This document shows, piece by piece, positions 7,705 to 17,800 of a DNA stretch of 64,000 nt. Origin of the DNA: Pedobacter cryoconitis (lineage in GTDB: Bacteria > Bacteroidota > Bacteroidia > Sphingobacteriales > Sphingobacteriaceae); assembly GCF_014207135.1 (NCBI RefSeq), contig NZ_JACHCC010000006.1, positions 227,124-291,123 on the forward strand, given 5' to 3'. Under the pieces are notes generated by a model. That model ran no database searches, was not told the DNA's origin, and saw only the letters and a program-made list of their open reading frames with translations. Position numbers and translations under genes: made by a program. How positions within the stretch are numbered: position 1 is the stretch's first letter; each line of letters begins with the position of its first letter.

Positions 7705-9018
7705 ATGACCCTGATCATCGTACTGTTATGTATTCTGCTACTTATTATATTGATTTCTGCGCTCCGGATCAATGCTTTTTTAGCCTTTCTTGTTGTTTCT
7801 ATTGTAGCCGGTATAACACTTGGTATTCCACTGAATAAAATTGCCGGATCGATGGAAAAAGGGATGGGCGATATACTGGGATCCCTTGTCATTATCATTA
7901 CTGTTGGTGCGATGCTGGGGAAACTGGTAGCAGACAGTGGAGCAGCTCAAAAAATAGCCGCTGTGATGATGAACATCTTTGGCGAGAAATATATTCAGTG
8001 GGGAGTTGTCGTTACTGGCTTCTTAATTGGTATCCCTCTTTTTTACGGAATTGGCTTTGTACTGATGATCCCTTTGATCTTCTCTATAGTCTATAAATAC
8101 AAACTGCCGGCAATTTATATTGGTTTGCCCATGTTGGCTGCCTTATCCGTGACTCATGGATTTCTTCCGCCACATCCTTCGCCCTCGGCTTTGGTTATAC
8201 AATTTAATGCGAATATGGGGCTTACCCTTTTATATGGTTTACTCATAGCGATTCCTGCCATTGTTATCGGCGGACCTCTTTTCTCCAGGACTTTAAAAAA
8301 CATCCCCTCGACTCCTTTGCAAACCTTTATTCCTGTAGAAAAGTCAACCAATGAACTACCGGGTACATTTAATAGTTTCTTTACAGCACTGCTGCCAGTT
8401 TTATTACTGGTTCTGGCCACAGTATTTTCCTTATATGCAAATCACATACCCGCTTTGAAAGATGTTGTCGCTCTGGTTGGGCAGCCTAATGTGGTCATGC
8501 TGATTGCCCTTTTTACCGCGACACTGACCCTGGGGATATTTCAGGGTAAAAAGATGTCTTATATTATGAATATCTACGGAGAAGCCGTTAAGGATGTAGC
8601 TATCATCTTATTGATTATCGGTGGTTCCGGTGCACTGAAACAGATACTGGTAGATAGTGGTGTGAGTGGGCAGATCGCGGAAATGTTAAAGGACCTGCAT
8701 ATGCAGCCTTTGTTTTTGGGATGGCTGATTGCAGCTGTCATCCGGTTCTGTGTGGGTTCGGCTACTGTAGCGGGCTTAACCACAGCAGGTATTATACAGC
8801 CATTAATGATGGCTACTGGGACCAATCCTAATTTAATGGTGCTTGCTATCGGAGCAGGAAGTCTAATGTTCTCTCATGTCAATGACTCCGGATTCTGGAT
8901 GTTTAAAGAATATTTCAATCTCAGTCTGAAAAATACGTTTAAATCATGGGCATTGATGGAATCCATTGTGGGTACAGTCGGCCTGATAGGTGTACTTTTA
9001 CTAAATCAAATTATCTAA
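7705..9018 (+). CDS. GntP-family permease (gluconate/D-serine-type H+ symporter)
   Basis: A 437-aa integral membrane protein with about 12 hydrophobic segments and GntP-family signatures: the GSLVIIITVGAMLGKL helix, SVTHGFLPPHPSP in the middle, and SHVNDSGFWMFKEYF near the C-terminus. The family carries gluconate and related aldonates, or D-serine (DsdX). It is the first gene of a tight + strand run with a RidA-like protein, a D-serine dehydratase/D-threonine aldolase family enzyme and a dipeptidase (gaps of about 10-14 bp). From that context I infer a D-amino acid or similar hydroxy-acid substrate rather than gluconate. Confidence 0.88.
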   Translation: MTLIIVLLCILLLIILISALRINAFLAFLVVSIVAGITLGIPLNKIAGSMEKGMGDILGSLVIIITVGAMLGKLVADSGAAQKIAAVMMNIFGEKYIQWGVVVTGFLIGIPLFYGIGFVLMIPLIFSIVYKYKLPAIYIGLPMLAALSVTHGFLPPHPSPSALVIQFNANMGLTLLYGLLIAIPAIVIGGPLFSRTLKNIPSTPLQTFIPVEKSTNELPGTFNSFFTALLPVLLLVLATVFSLYANHIPALKDVVALVGQPNVVMLIALFTATLTLGIFQGKKMSYIMNIYGEAVKDVAIILLIIGGSGALKQILVDSGVSGQIAEMLKDLHMQPLFLGWLIAAVIRFCVGSATVAGLTTAGIIQPLMMATGTNPNLMVLAIGAGSLMFSHVNDSGFWMFKEYFNLSLKNTFKSWALMESIVGTVGLIGVLLLNQII

Positions 9019-9031
9019 AGAAAAATATATA

Positions 9032-9505
9032 ATGGAACATTTAAGCGCAGAAGCAGAATTTGCAAAACTAGGATTAACCTTGCCCCCGGCTCCAACACCT
9101 CTTGGGGTTTATAAGCCATTTTTAATCGATGGCAAATATCTTTACCTGTCAGGTCATGGTCCGGTAAATGATGATAAAAGCTTAATTATTGGTCGTATCG
9201 GCGCAGATTTAGATCAGGAGCAGGGAAAACTGGCAGCAAGACAAGTTGGTTTAACTATGTTATCCACTATAAAGGCTAATCTCGGGACATTAAACCGGGT
9301 GAAAAGAGTCATTAAAGTTTTGGGGATGGTTAATTGTACTTCTGATTTTGAAAAACACCCGTTTATTATCAACGGTTGCAGTGAGCTTTTTGCTCAGGTT
9401 TGGGGACAGGAAAACGGAATTGGAACGCGTAGTGCGGTAGGTTTCGGATCACTTCCTGATAATATTCCGGTAGAAATTGAAGCTTTATTTGAATTGCATG
9501 AATAG
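9032..9505 (+). CDS. RidA/YjgF-family protein
   Basis: A 157-aa member of the long YjgF-like subgroup. It keeps the GTRSAVGFGSLPDNIPVEIEA block, whose Arg is the imine-binding residue in RidA enzymes. RidA proteins hydrolyse reactive enamine/imine intermediates released by PLP-dependent dehydratases. The next gene encodes just such a PLP enzyme, and their reading frames touch. The role is therefore likely damage control for the PLP enzyme in this operon. Cytoplasmic. Confidence 0.9.
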   Translation: MEHLSAEAEFAKLGLTLPPAPTPLGVYKPFLIDGKYLYLSGHGPVNDDKSLIIGRIGADLDQEQGKLAARQVGLTMLSTIKANLGTLNRVKRVIKVLGMVNCTSDFEKHPFIINGCSELFAQVWGQENGIGTRSAVGFGSLPDNIPVEIEALFELHE

Positions 9506-10622
9506 TATGGTTCATAAGGAATGGTATCTGATCAATGAGGTAGAACAGCTTGATTCGCCCGCACTGGTATTTTACAAGGAAAGAATAACAGAGAATATAG
9601 CTATCCTGACAAAAAGTATTAGTTCACTCAGCAGGTTAAGGCCACATGTGAAGACCCATAAAAATGCTGAAATTACCAGACTACTGCTGGAAGCCGGAAT
9701 CACTAAGTTTAAATGTGCCACTATTGCTGAGGCCGAAATGCTTGGTATTTGCGGAGTGCCGGATGTATTACTTGCTTATCAGCCCGTAGGTCCTAAAATT
9801 GACAGGTTTATTCAGTTGATTAGGAGCTATCCGGAGACTTTTTTTTCCTGTGTCATAGATAATACATTTTCGTTACAGGCGATTGCGCTTGCGGCATTGT
9901 CAGCAGGCGTAAAGGTGGGGCTTTTTCTTGATCTTAATGGAGGAATGAACCGTACAGGGATTCTTGCCGGTGAAGATGCTTTAAAACTCTATTTGCAGGC
10001 AGATCTTGAAAAAGGTGTTGAAATGCGGGGTTTACATGTCTATGATGGTCATATTCATGATGCTGATCTTTCCATCAGGAAAGAAAAAGCAGCCGCGGTA
10101 CTGGTCCCGGTTCGGGAACTCTCCAGACAGATTGTGGAAAACGGGCTCCCCCAGCCTGTGATTATAGCCGGAGGGACACCAACTTTTCCAGTTTATGCTG
10201 AAATGGAAGATCTGGAATGCAGTCCTGGGACCTTTATCTTTTGGGATAAAGGTTATCAGGATGCTTTCGCAGAACAGCAATACCTGCCTGCGGCACTTGT
10301 ACTGACGCGTGTAATTTCATTGACAGATGCTACAAAAATCACTGTTGATCTTGGACATAAATCAGTTGCTGCCGAAAATGTACTTCAGAAAAGAGTCTAT
10401 TTCTTAAATGCACCTTTTGCCAAAATGATTAGCCAGAGCGAGGAACATCTGGTCCTGGAGCTGGAGGCAGGGCACGGTTTCAGGATAGGGGATGTGCTGT
10501 ATGGTTTACCTGTACATATTTGTCCTACAGTAGCACTTTATGGATCCGCGAGTATAGTAGATCAGCATCAGGTGACCGCTCAATGGAAGATCATTTCAAG
10601 AGAAAGAAAAATTACAATTTAA
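9498..10622 (+). CDS. PLP-dependent D-serine dehydratase / D-threonine aldolase family enzyme
   Basis: A fold-type III PLP enzyme of about 374 aa with an alanine-racemase-like N-terminal barrel. RPHVKTHKN holds the PLP lysine, and DLNGGMNRTGI follows. Near the C-terminus a His-x-Cys pair (VHICPT) matches the zinc ligands of eukaryotic-type D-serine dehydratase. The expected reaction is D-serine to pyruvate and ammonia, or retro-aldol cleavage of a D-3-hydroxy amino acid. The start is uncertain: ATG at 9498 overlaps the RidA stop by 8 nt and ATG at 9507 directly follows it. A longer frame begins with TTG at 9477 and is unlikely. Confidence 0.87.
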   Translation: MNSMVHKEWYLINEVEQLDSPALVFYKERITENIAILTKSISSLSRLRPHVKTHKNAEITRLLLEAGITKFKCATIAEAEMLGICGVPDVLLAYQPVGPKIDRFIQLIRSYPETFFSCVIDNTFSLQAIALAALSAGVKVGLFLDLNGGMNRTGILAGEDALKLYLQADLEKGVEMRGLHVYDGHIHDADLSIRKEKAAAVLVPVRELSRQIVENGLPQPVIIAGGTPTFPVYAEMEDLECSPGTFIFWDKGYQDAFAEQQYLPAALVLTRVISLTDATKITVDLGHKSVAAENVLQKRVYFLNAPFAKMISQSEEHLVLELEAGHGFRIGDVLYGLPVHICPTVALYGSASIVDQHQVTAQWKIISRERKITI

Positions 10623-10632
10623 ATTTGAGCCA

Positions 10633-11703
10633 ATGTTTACCATAGATGCACATCTTGATTTAAGTATGAATGCGCTGGAATGGAATCGTGATCTACGTCT
10701 GCCAGTTTCAACTATTAACGAAAGAGAACAAGGATTAACAGATAAACCAGACAGAGCTAAGGCTGTAGTTTCCCTACCCGAACTGAGAAAAGGGAAAATC
10801 GGTCTGGTGGTGGCTACCCAGATTGCCCGTTATGTGGCTCCAGGAAACAATTTACCCGGATGGCATTCTCCTGAACAGGCCTGGGCTCAGACTCAGGGGC
10901 AGGTGGCCTGGTATAAAGCAATGGAAGAAGCTGGTGAGATGATACAGATCAATGATCGCGAAAGCCTGGAAAAACATGTTTTATTATGGGAAAGTGATTT
11001 ACCAGATGTGAAGAAACCCGTTGGTTATATTTTAAGTCTGGAAGGAGCGGACTCTATCGTTACTATTGAACACCTGGAACGTGCTTATGCTTATGGATTA
11101 CGGGCTGTAGGGCCTGCGCATTATGGTCCGGGCCGGTATGCGCAAGGAACAGATGCTACAGGTTTGATGGGCCCCAGGGGGCACGAACTGCTGAGGGAAA
11201 TGGAGCGCTTAAATATTATTCTGGATGCTACACATCTATGCGATGATAGTTTCTGGGAAGCCTTAGCTCATTTTAACGGAGCAGTTTGGGCTTCACATAA
11301 TAATTGCAGGGCATTAGTTAACCATAACAGGCAATACAGCGATGAACAAATTAAAGCACTGATAGAGCGGGGAGCAGTTATCGGACTGGCATTAGATGCC
11401 TGGATGATGGTTCCTGGCTGGGTTCGCGGGACATCTTCACCGGTAAGTACGAACTGTAACCTGGAGGTGATGATTGATCATTTAGACCATATCTGTCAGC
11501 TGGCAGGGAATACCCTTCATATTGGTATAGGTTCAGATCTGGATGGTGCATTTGGCAGAGAGCAGTGCCCTTACGATGTGGAAAACATTTCGGACTTGCA
11601 AAAGATTCCTGCCCTTTTACACAAAAGAGGGTACACGGAACAGGATGTGAAAAACCTGATGAGAGATAACTGGTTGCGTTTTTTGAGAAAAACGTGGCTT
11701 TAG
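10633..11703 (+). CDS. Membrane-dipeptidase family (M19) metallopeptidase
   Basis: A 356-aa peptidase M19/renal dipeptidase homologue. The first zinc ligands sit in TIDAHLDLSMN near the N-terminus; the bridging Glu is in SLEGAD; later motifs ILDATHLCDDSFW, WASHNNCRA and GIGSDLDGAFG complete the binuclear zinc site. The family hydrolyses dipeptides and tolerates a D-residue at the C-terminal side, which suits the D-amino-acid theme of the operon. No signal peptide is evident, so it probably acts in the cytoplasm after import. It is the last gene of the run, 10 bp after the PLP enzyme. Confidence 0.92.
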   Translation: MFTIDAHLDLSMNALEWNRDLRLPVSTINEREQGLTDKPDRAKAVVSLPELRKGKIGLVVATQIARYVAPGNNLPGWHSPEQAWAQTQGQVAWYKAMEEAGEMIQINDRESLEKHVLLWESDLPDVKKPVGYILSLEGADSIVTIEHLERAYAYGLRAVGPAHYGPGRYAQGTDATGLMGPRGHELLREMERLNIILDATHLCDDSFWEALAHFNGAVWASHNNCRALVNHNRQYSDEQIKALIERGAVIGLALDAWMMVPGWVRGTSSPVSTNCNLEVMIDHLDHICQLAGNTLHIGIGSDLDGAFGREQCPYDVENISDLQKIPALLHKRGYTEQDVKNLMRDNWLRFLRKTWL

Positions 11704-11723
11704 GATAACCAGAAAACAGGATG

Positions 11724-11776
11724 TTCTTAATTCACAAGTTATCCACATTTTATGTGGATAACTTGTGAATTAAGAA
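11724..11776. terminator. 24-bp perfect inverted repeat between convergent operons, with two DnaA boxes
   Basis: Arms 11724-11747 and 11753-11776 are exact reverse complements around a 5-nt loop. The hairpin begins 20 nt after the dipeptidase stop and abuts the stop of the - strand gene, so it probably ends both transcripts. The inner ends of the arms read TTATCCACA (11739-11747) and TGTGGATAA (11753-11761), the consensus DnaA box in opposite orientations. Confidence 0.7.
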
Positions 11777-12916
11777 TTATACACGGATGTATATTTTGCG
11801 TCTGTCAAGGATATAACCTACCAGCCAGCAAACCAGCATAAAGCAAAGGGCAAATAATAAGGAGCCTACCGGTCCTGGGGCTACTACCTGGAAAAAATTT
11901 AAATTGATCCATTTGGTGAAGGGAAATTTTGGATTAATCAGATCCGCTGCGGTCAGCAAAACCTCCGAAACAATGTAAATGAACAATGGATTTTTTCCGA
12001 AAACTACAAAAAACTTTGTCCATTGCGTAGACTGTTTAACCTCTATGATATATAACAGTGCGCCAATAATCATCAGATCTAGTCCGCAGGTTAACAGAAC
12101 AAATGAACTTGTCCACAATTTTTTGTTCACAGGGAATACTGTATTCCAGCATATGGCAATTAAAACCAGTAAGCTCCCGACCAGAAAGAGTCTTGCAATA
12201 CTCTCATATCCCTTTCCCTTTTCCTGAATAAATTTGCCGGCGAAATAGCCGATAACCACATTCACTATTGCCGGGATTGTGCTTAATATCCCTTCAGGAT
12301 CAAAAGCAACATGTTTACCATGGAAAAAATCTCCGTGATATAAATGAGATTCACCCAATACAGATTTATCAATGTAAGAACCAATGTTTCCCATCATGGT
12401 AAACTGAGCCCCTGCGTCTCCAAAAACCTGTAAAATAATCCAGTAGCCTACCAGGAAAAGAACGCTCAGCCAGATGACCGTTTTTCCTGATAAGTAGTGG
12501 ATCATCAGCGAAGCAATACAAAAACACAACGCTATTCTTTGTAAAACACCCATAATACGCGTGTTCTCAATTACCGCAAAAAAGGCATGGCCTTGTTTGT
12601 CATATTTAAAGAAAGGGAACCAGTACATCAGATAACCGATCAGGAAGATTAAAATAGTACGCTTAAATATTTTCAGGAGTACCTGTGCATTATCCATCTG
12701 ACTAAATCTTTTCATAGAAAAGCTCATGGCATTCCCTACTGCAAAAAGAAAAGAAGGGAAAACCAGATCTGTGGGGGTAAATCCGTGCCACGATGCATGC
12801 AATAGCATGCCAAAAGGATTTGCTCCTCTTCCTGGTGTATTGACAATGATCATGAAACATAAAGTCATGCCACGAAATACATCTAAGGAAAGAAAGCGCT
12901 CTGCGAGTGGTTTCAT
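11777..12916 (-). CDS. NagX-like / heparan-alpha-glucosaminide N-acetyltransferase-like membrane protein (DUF5009/DUF1624)
   Basis: A 379-aa protein with about ten hydrophobic helices. It opens with the family hallmark RFLSLDVFRGMTLCFMI, followed by a HASWHGFTPTDLVFPSFLF segment with the conserved His-Gly-Phe/Asp pattern. Family members are transmembrane acyltransferases or transporters acting on amino sugars; human HGSNAT is the best known. It lies 78 bp downstream of susD on the same strand and may be co-transcribed with it. A role in processing what SusCD imports, such as a cell-wall amino sugar, is inference. Confidence 0.82.
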   Translation of the reverse strand: MKPLAERFLSLDVFRGMTLCFMIIVNTPGRGANPFGMLLHASWHGFTPTDLVFPSFLFAVGNAMSFSMKRFSQMDNAQVLLKIFKRTILIFLIGYLMYWFPFFKYDKQGHAFFAVIENTRIMGVLQRIALCFCIASLMIHYLSGKTVIWLSVLFLVGYWIILQVFGDAGAQFTMMGNIGSYIDKSVLGESHLYHGDFFHGKHVAFDPEGILSTIPAIVNVVIGYFAGKFIQEKGKGYESIARLFLVGSLLVLIAICWNTVFPVNKKLWTSSFVLLTCGLDLMIIGALLYIIEVKQSTQWTKFFVVFGKNPLFIYIVSEVLLTAADLINPKFPFTKWINLNFFQVVAPGPVGSLLFALCFMLVCWLVGYILDRRKIYIRV

Positions 12917-12942
12917 ATTTGATTTGGTTTATCAGGTTGATT

Positions 12943-12980
12943 AGCAACCTCTTTTAAAGATATTAACAAAAGAGGTTGCT
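12943..12980. other. 13-bp perfect inverted repeat between susD and the NagX-like gene
   Basis: AGCAACCTCTTTT at 12943-12955 is the exact reverse complement of 12968-12980, around a 12-nt loop. Read on the - strand no U tract follows, so it looks more like an intercistronic stability or processing hairpin than a full terminator. Confidence 0.55.
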
Positions 12981-12994
12981 TGTTGATTTTTTGA

Positions 12995-14782
12995 TTAATT
13001 ATATCCAGGATTTTGTTTCAGTATTGTCGTTCCTCCAGAAACACTCAGGTCAATCTGGCGTTGAGGAATAGGATAGTATTCATTTCTACCGGTAGTGAAT
13101 TTTCCTCTTCTCACATCTGACGTTAATTTACCCTGGTAGTTGAAATAAGCATTTAATTCTTTTTCCGCAAGCCCCCAGCGCACGAGGTCAAAAAAGCGGT
13201 GACCTTCCATAGCCAATTCTATTTTACGCTCATAATAAACAGCACTTAGTGCATAATCTTTGCCTTTATTTGCAAAATCTCCGGCAGGATATTCACTGAT
13301 CTTATAATTTGCAGCGGGAATAGCAGAGAATCCGTCCATAGGTTTAGAATCATCCTTGTATTTATATACCCAGCCGTCTTTGTTTGCGGCCCTGGCTCTT
13401 ACTCTGTTTACATATAACTGCGCTGTGGCCAGGCTTCCAATCTGCGCTTCACATTCGGCAGCCATTAACAATACATCCGCAAAACGGATCACCAGGTAAT
13501 TGATTGCTGATCCTGGAGCCCATGAGGTCATATCAGCATCTGTGGCAGCATTTTTTTGCCAGTATATATTTTTCTTTGGTCCATAAGGTCCACCATAAGA
13601 CTGATCTCTGATCCATGCTGCGCCTGGATAATTTCCCCAGTCCAGATAAGGGATGCCACGTCTTCCGGCTGTCCAGTCTATCCTGGGATCGAGTGTTCCG
13701 GTATCTGCTGTAAAATCAGAACCTCCTGGTATACCCATGTCATTTTTAACAGCGAAATCATTGTAATTGGTCAGATAGGGCAAACCTGTTACCTCATCGG
13801 TTCTGAAGCGGTTTACCAGATCTATAGATGGCTGGAAAAATCCGCAACAGCCAAAAGGGCTACCTCCGTATGGAAAGTTGAGCATATCACCGTTATTGCC
13901 ACTTGAAGGTCCTGAAGGGTCAGTATTGGCTGCCATTTGAATTGTAAATACTTCCTCAGGGTTGTTCTCTTTGCCTGGCAGAAAGTTATCCTCAAAGGAA
14001 GCGTTTAAATCATATTTTTTACCGCTGCTGGTTGCTCCCGAAGGTATAACCACATCAAACAGGGCTTTAGCCTCTGCGTATTTATGCTGATATAAATAGG
14101 ATTTTGCCAGATAAGCTCCTGCTGCCCATTTATTAGCTCTCCCGATTTCGGGCTGGGTAGCTGGCAGGTTTTCATAGGCAAATTTGAAGTCACTATTGAT
14201 TTTATCCCATAGATCGGTATTATTCGGCTGGTTAAAATCAATAGTAGTCTCATCTATCCATGGGATTGTATTCCATAGTTTTTTGAGCTCAAAATAATAA
14301 TGTGCTCTTAGAAACCTGGCCTGACCAGCTATAGATTTTCCCTCTTCCGCACTGATATCGGTTGCTCTCGCTAAAAATTTCAATACGTTATTAGTACGGG
14401 AGACACCTTCATACAATGCTTTCCACTTTCCATTGTAGAAAGCATTATTAGGGTCAGAGTAGAAATTAGCAATAGGATCAATAGCAGGCTGATCACCACC
14501 ATTACTACCCTTTGAAGCGTCACCTCCCGCTATTGAACCAAAAACCCAGTTACTGGGTGAAGCCTGCCAGGCATCTCCGCCACCAAGCCCCTGATTATTA
14601 CCCTGCATTCCATATAGTGCAGCATACGCGCCTATCAGCAGTGAATTTACTCCATTTTTATTGGCCACCAATTCTTCAGTTACAGAACCTAAAGGAGGCT
14701 GGACTAATGCTTTTTTACATGAATAAAATAATTGCCCTGTAAAGACCAGTACAGTTAACAAAATAAATGTAGATTTCTTCAT
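12995..14782 (-). CDS. SusD/RagB-family nutrient-binding outer-membrane lipoprotein
   Basis: A 595-aa SusD-like protein. The signal peptide ends in a lipobox (FYSC, Cys21), so it is surface lipid-anchored. The TPR-like SusD core is visible: SIAGQARFLRAHYYFELKK, then NYLVIRFADVLLMAAECEAQ, then YYERKIELAMEGHRFFDLVRWG near the C-terminus. It caps the SusC barrel encoded 27 bp upstream and delivers ligand to it. The ligand cannot be read; no glycoside hydrolase is present, so a peptide or amino-sugar-like substrate is as likely as a glycan. Confidence 0.93.
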   Translation of the reverse strand: MKKSTFILLTVLVFTGQLFYSCKKALVQPPLGSVTEELVANKNGVNSLLIGAYAALYGMQGNNQGLGGGDAWQASPSNWVFGSIAGGDASKGSNGGDQPAIDPIANFYSDPNNAFYNGKWKALYEGVSRTNNVLKFLARATDISAEEGKSIAGQARFLRAHYYFELKKLWNTIPWIDETTIDFNQPNNTDLWDKINSDFKFAYENLPATQPEIGRANKWAAGAYLAKSYLYQHKYAEAKALFDVVIPSGATSSGKKYDLNASFEDNFLPGKENNPEEVFTIQMAANTDPSGPSSGNNGDMLNFPYGGSPFGCCGFFQPSIDLVNRFRTDEVTGLPYLTNYNDFAVKNDMGIPGGSDFTADTGTLDPRIDWTAGRRGIPYLDWGNYPGAAWIRDQSYGGPYGPKKNIYWQKNAATDADMTSWAPGSAINYLVIRFADVLLMAAECEAQIGSLATAQLYVNRVRARAANKDGWVYKYKDDSKPMDGFSAIPAANYKISEYPAGDFANKGKDYALSAVYYERKIELAMEGHRFFDLVRWGLAEKELNAYFNYQGKLTSDVRRGKFTTGRNEYYPIPQRQIDLSVSGGTTILKQNPGYN

Positions 14783-14809
14783 CTTTAATATTTTTAAACC
14801 CGGGGGTGA

Positions 14810-17800
14810 TTAAAAGGATAAGTTTAAGCCTAATAAGAAAGTCCGCTGACTAGGGTAGGAACCATCATCTACGCCGTAAGCCGTTGATTTTCCGGTTTCG
14901 CTCGAAGTCCCGATCTCAGGATCTGCACCCGAATATTTAGTGATGGTAAACAGATTGGCTCCCGATAAATAGACCCTTAACTTACTTATTCCTGCTTTCT
15001 GCAATTTCACGGTGTTAAATGTGTAGCCGATCTGAACATTCTTTAATCTCAGATAAGAACCATCTTCTACGAAATAAGAATTTGGGACAGCATTAGTGCT
15101 GAATGAGTTTGCTGTTTCCTGAATAGGGGCCTTAGCATTATGATTCTGCGGAGTCCATGAATCGTATAAGGCTGTTTTACTTTTAGCCCCGCCAAAAGAA
15201 GGGGAAAAGTCTGTCCACCATTTAACCTGGTTCCAGATAGAATTTCCCTGAACGCCATAAAAGAATACACTGAAGTCCCAGTTCTTGTAAGTTGCACCCA
15301 GATTTATCCCGTAGCTGAAATTGGGGTTCGCATTTCCTAAAAACGTACGGTCATCTGCTGTGACACGGCCATCTCCGTTGACGTCTGCATATTTGAAACG
15401 CCCGACACCGATATCGGTCTGGTAAACTGCATTCGGGTCCCCTGTAGCGGCCTGTGCTTTTTTATTGGCAGCATCTACTTCGGCCTGTGAATTCCAGAAA
15501 CCATCTACTTTATAGCCGAAAAACTGACTGATAGAATGTCCGACTGCATTGCGGATGATATTACTTCCGTCGAAACGGCGGGAATCCACATCATAATAAT
15601 CTGCGCCGTTAGAGATTTTTTGAATTTCATTGTGGTAGGTTGTGATTGTAGCAGTTGCATTCAGTTTCAGGCTGGTATTAACCTGTGTATTACCGGAGAC
15701 TGAGAGATCAAAGCCATTGTTTTTCATCTTTGCGATATTCACAAAAGGAGGTTTTGATGCTCCGCCGGTACCGATGGTCTCGGGATTATATAAAAGATCC
15801 CGGATATCCTTACGATAATAATCGGCTGAAATATCTATATGTCCACCAAACAGACTGGCGTCAAAACCAAAATTTGAATTGATGTTTTTCTCCCATTTTG
15901 CTCCAGGGTTACCCGTTTGATTCTGATAAAAACCAGATACAATACTATTCCCGCCACCGATAGCGTAATAAGAGGTGCCTATAGCACTTCCAAAAGTAGT
16001 GAATGAGTTTCCGCCACTTACATTCAACTGATTTCCCATGATTCCATAACCACCTCTGATTTTCAGATCAGTAATCCATTTTACCTGGTGTAGAAAATCT
16101 TCTTGTGAAAGCCTCCATCCTGCACTGACTGCAGGAAACCATCCGTAGACATGTTCCAAAAATTTTGATGAACCATCGCGTCTGATGGTCGCCCCCAGCA
16201 GATATTTATCATTATAACTATAATCTACTCTTCCAATCAGGGAGAATAAGGCACTCGCCGTCCGGTCACTTGTTGTTTTCATTGGACCACTACCTGTGCT
16301 CAGTGTGGTATAGTTTGGATCAAAAGAAAAATAACCCTGGTTCGAACCTGTCGAAACACTGGTGTATTCCTTATAGTATTCCGTTCCAACCAATGCTTTA
16401 ATACGATGTTTATCAAAAACCTTATTAAATGATAATGTATTTGTCCAGCTATAATTATAACCGCTTAAAGCAGATTCTGAATAAGAATTAATTGTAGAGT
16501 TCTCTGCATTCTCATACATCGGATATACAAAAGCCCGTGTAGCACCCGAGTAATTTTCACCGCCAAACTGTGTCCGTAAAGTCAGAAAGTCAGTCAGATC
16601 GGCTTCGGCAAATACATTTCCAAAAAGGCGGTTCTGTTGTGATTTGTTGTTCTTGGTTCGCTCGAGCATGGCGACCGGATTATAAGCATCTCCAAGGTTA
16701 CCACCGTAAGATCCTGCATAATTCCCATTGATATCTTTTACCGGGATGATAGGTTGTTCCCTGAAAGCATGACCAATTGCGTTGTCTCCGCTTAAACCAG
16801 CGATCTGAGGATTGTTTGTAATCGAATAAGCCAGATTTTCACCTACCCTTACATGTTTACCTACATTAAACTGGCTGTTTGAGCGAATTGTATATCTTTT
16901 GAGATAGGTATCTATCAATGTTCCCTGCTGATTAAAATAATTGGCAGAGAAGAGATAATTACCCTGATCCGATCCGCCTGTGATGGCGACGTTCTGACTG
17001 GTAATTGCAGCAGGCTTGAAAATTTCATGATACCAGTCTGTTCCCTGCTTATTGGCCTTTGTAATTCTGTAAAAACTGTTGTATTCGTTGGCAGAAGTGT
17101 AAAATGGTTTTAGTTTATACAACGCGGGATTGGCTCTTGGATCACCTTCCTTTGCGCCTGCTGGCAGGATGTAATCTGGCAGTATATAGGTCGGCCCATT
17201 TCCATACAGAGAATCTCTGAAATCAGTTGCTCCCGAATTGACCATGGCCTGGTGTTTAAGGTCTGCCATCTCCTGAGGGTTTAGTACATTCCATACATTA
17301 CCACCTTTTGGACGTTGTGTCCCATAGTAAGCATCATATGATACAGTTACTTTACCTTTGCCTTTTTTGGTGGTAATCACAATCACTCCATTGGCGGCCC
17401 TTGAACCATAGATTGAAGCTGAGCCTGCATCTTTTAATACCTGCATGGTCTCTACATCATTTGGATTAAGATCAGCAATGCTTTGTGTAGGTATACCATC
17501 AACTACATACAAAGGATTATTGTTTCCAAATGTATTTACACCTCTGATCCTCACCTGAGGCTCTTCTCCGGGCTGGCCCGATCCCAGAACGGTAACACCT
17601 GAAGCCTGACCTTGTAAAAGATTGTTTACCGAAGCTGTCGGTTGTTTGACCATCTCGCTGACATTGACTACCGAAACGGCACTTGTCAGGTCTTTTTTTC
17701 TTTGTGTGCCGTAGCCTACGACAACTACCTCTCCCAATGAAGTGAGTTCTTCAGTTAACTGGACATTGACTACTGTCCGTCCATTTACCGGAACTTCTTT

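Noticed and set aside
11739..11761. Replication origin suggested by two DnaA boxes
   Set aside because: There are only two boxes, inside a terminator-like hairpin. There is no dnaA or dnaN gene and no AT-rich unwinding region with further boxes.
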